A model generated the notes under the pieces. That model saw only the letters and a program-made list of their open reading frames with translations. It did no database searches and was not told the DNA's origin. A DNA stretch of 23,580 nt from DASTHS01 sp035718085 (GTDB lineage Bacteria > Actinomycetota > Acidimicrobiia > Acidimicrobiales > Palsa-688): positions 1 to 23,580 of the forward strand of contig DASTHS010000046.1 of NCBI GenBank assembly GCA_035718085.1. Direction: 5' to 3'. This document shows positions 22,667 to 23,580 of this stretch, piece by piece. The first letter of the stretch is position 1; each line of letters begins with the position of its first letter. A program made the translations under genes and the position numbers.

Positions 22667-23580
22667 CCGCGGGTGCCCGCCCCCCGGACGCCGGCGCCCC
22701 CCAGCCCGGCGCCCCCCAGGCCGGCGCCGCCGAACCCGCCGGCGCCGCCGAACCCGCCGGCGCCGAGGCCGCCCGTGCGGCCCGGAGTCGTGCCGGTCCC
22801 GACGGTGACCGAGGGCAGCACCACGACGTCGCCGGCGGCCAGCCCGCTGGTGACCTGTGCCTCGGTGGCGCCCCGTAGCCCCGTGGTGATCACCCGCACC
22901 TGGCGGGCTCCCCCGACGAGCAGCGTGACCGTCGACACCGAGCCGGTGGTGGTGATCGCGACCGACGGCACTTCGACCACGTCGCTGGCCGAGGCGGTGG
23001 TGATGGCCACCGAGGTCGTCATCCCGGCCCGGGCCGCCGGGGGCACCACCGTCAGGGCCACGGTGTCCTCGTACTCGACGACGTTGCTCACCGTCGTCGA
23101 CGTGGCGGCGACGGCAGTCACCTTCCCGGGGGCGGTGGTGCCCGGGAGGGCGTCGAAGGTGACCGTCGCCGACTGGCCGACCTTGACCTGCGAGGCCTGC
23201 GCCTCGGGCACCCCGACGGTGACGACCAGGTCGGCCATGTCGGCGACGGTGATCGAGCTGCCGCTGGCCGATGCGGTCGAGCCCCCCGACGCGGTCGACG
23301 CCGAGCCGGCACCGGCACCGGCACCGCCCGCTCCCCCGCCGCCAGCTCCCGCGCCGCCAGCTCCCCCGCCGCCCGAGCCGCCGCCGGCGCTCGCGGCGGC
23401 GGCGTTGCCGGCCGACGCCGAGCCACCCGAGCCGACGCTCTGGCCCACCACCGGGCCCACAGCGGTCACCGTGCCGGCGATCGGGCTGGTCAGCGTGGTC
23501 GCGGCCAGCGTCCGCTGGGCGGCGGCGACCGTCGCCCGGGCCGATTCGACGGCTGCCTGGTCGGCGGCCAGCTGGGCGGG
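22663..23580 (-). CDS. HlyD/MacA-type membrane-fusion adaptor, N-terminus beyond window
   Basis: C-terminal 305 codons of a larger gene that enters from the right edge. The first visible part is the end of an adaptor coiled-coil hairpin, followed by Thr-Leu-Thr-Ser-Pro-Ile-Ala-Gly-Thr-Val of the lipoyl domain. A Gly/Ala/Ser-rich stretch of about 60 residues interrupts the fold (23254-23436). Then comes the beta-barrel (Val-Pro-Glu-Ala-Gln-Ala-Ser-Gln-Val-Lys-Val-Gly-Gln) and the membrane-proximal domain, ending in a Gly-rich tail. Adaptors of this type couple MacB-like permeases to the envelope. First visible gene of the five-gene overlapping operon. An in-frame ATG at 23469 is not the start. 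Confidence 0.92.
   Translation of the reverse strand, partial: PAQLAADQAAVESARATVAAAQRTLAATTLTSPIAGTVTAVGPVVGQSVGSGGSASAGNAAAASAGGGSGGGGAGGAGAGGGGAGGAGAGAGSASTASGGSTASASGSSITVADMADLVVTVGVPEAQASQVKVGQSATVTFDALPGTTAPGKVTAVAATSTTVSNVVEYEDTVALTVVPPAARAGMTTSVAITTASASDVVEVPSVAITTTGSVSTVTLLVGGARQVRVITTGLRGATEAQVTSGLAAGDVVVLPSVTVGTGTTPGRTGGLGAGGFGGAGGFGGAGLGGAGLGGAGVRGAGTRG
22691..22765. repeat. Short tandem repeats in the adaptor tail
   Basis: Two copies of a 15-bp unit (22691-22705, 22706-22720; unit CCGGCGCCCCCCAG plus one base) are followed by 2.5 perfect copies of an 18-bp unit (22721-22738, 22739-22756, partial to 22765; unit CCGGCGCCGCCGAACCCG). Read on the minus strand they encode Gly-Gly-Ala-Gly and Phe-Gly-Gly-Ala-Gly repeats. 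The units keep frame, so copy number changes would lengthen or shorten the tail without breaking the gene. Confidence 0.75.

Overview
The window is 23.6 kb of very GC-rich bacterial DNA with actinobacterial gene style: many GTG starts, GTGA/ATGA start-stop overlaps, and a run of starts sitting directly behind a TANNNT box with no Shine-Dalgarno. Gly-Tyr-Trp repeats on a secreted esterase, together with a split cytochrome b and a class F-like sortase, point to Acidimicrobiia. That placement is inference from family knowledge, not from a search.

Left part (1-6506), accessory. It ends at a tRNA-Arg(ACG) on the minus strand (6434-6506), with a tyrosine integrase (5162-6325) beside the tRNA 3' end and an excisionase-like HTH gene (4781-5143) convergent to it. 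Further left are a DUF433 antitoxin followed by a decayed DUF5615-type toxin remnant, a Phd/YefM-RelE toxin-antitoxin pair with a recognisable operator, and several hypothetical genes (one membrane protein, two small acidic proteins, one small charged protein). Base composition is less extreme here and starts are harder to place. The pattern fits an integrated element or island whose right edge is the tRNA. No second copy of the tRNA 3' end was seen in the window, so the left edge is probably outside.

Right part (6507-23580), chromosomal housekeeping. In order: a secreted alpha/beta hydrolase with a six-repeat C-terminal domain; a three-gene minus-strand respiratory operon (small membrane protein, cytochrome b N-terminal subunit, cytochrome b C-terminal-like subunit with a large extracytoplasmic domain); surE; a 3-methyladenine DNA glycosylase; a membrane-anchored secreted protein of unknown role; an aldo/keto reductase followed closely by glucose-6-phosphate isomerase; an orphan XdhC/CoxI-like protein; a CDF zinc-type exporter; and a patatin-like phospholipase.

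The last 4.8 kb is one tightly overlapped minus-strand operon running in from the right edge: membrane-fusion adaptor (partial), ABC ATPase, MacB/FtsX-type permease, an anchored DUF5666-like protein, and a multi-TM sortase-like protein. All four junctions overlap by 4 nt. The operon looks like a MacAB/YknXYZ-type envelope export system co-translated with two surface proteins.

The most notable non-gene signals are the recurrent TANNNT box 6-7 nt before start codons (predicted leaderless mRNAs), a 10-codon leader ORF coupled to the esterase start, and hairpins built around stop codons.
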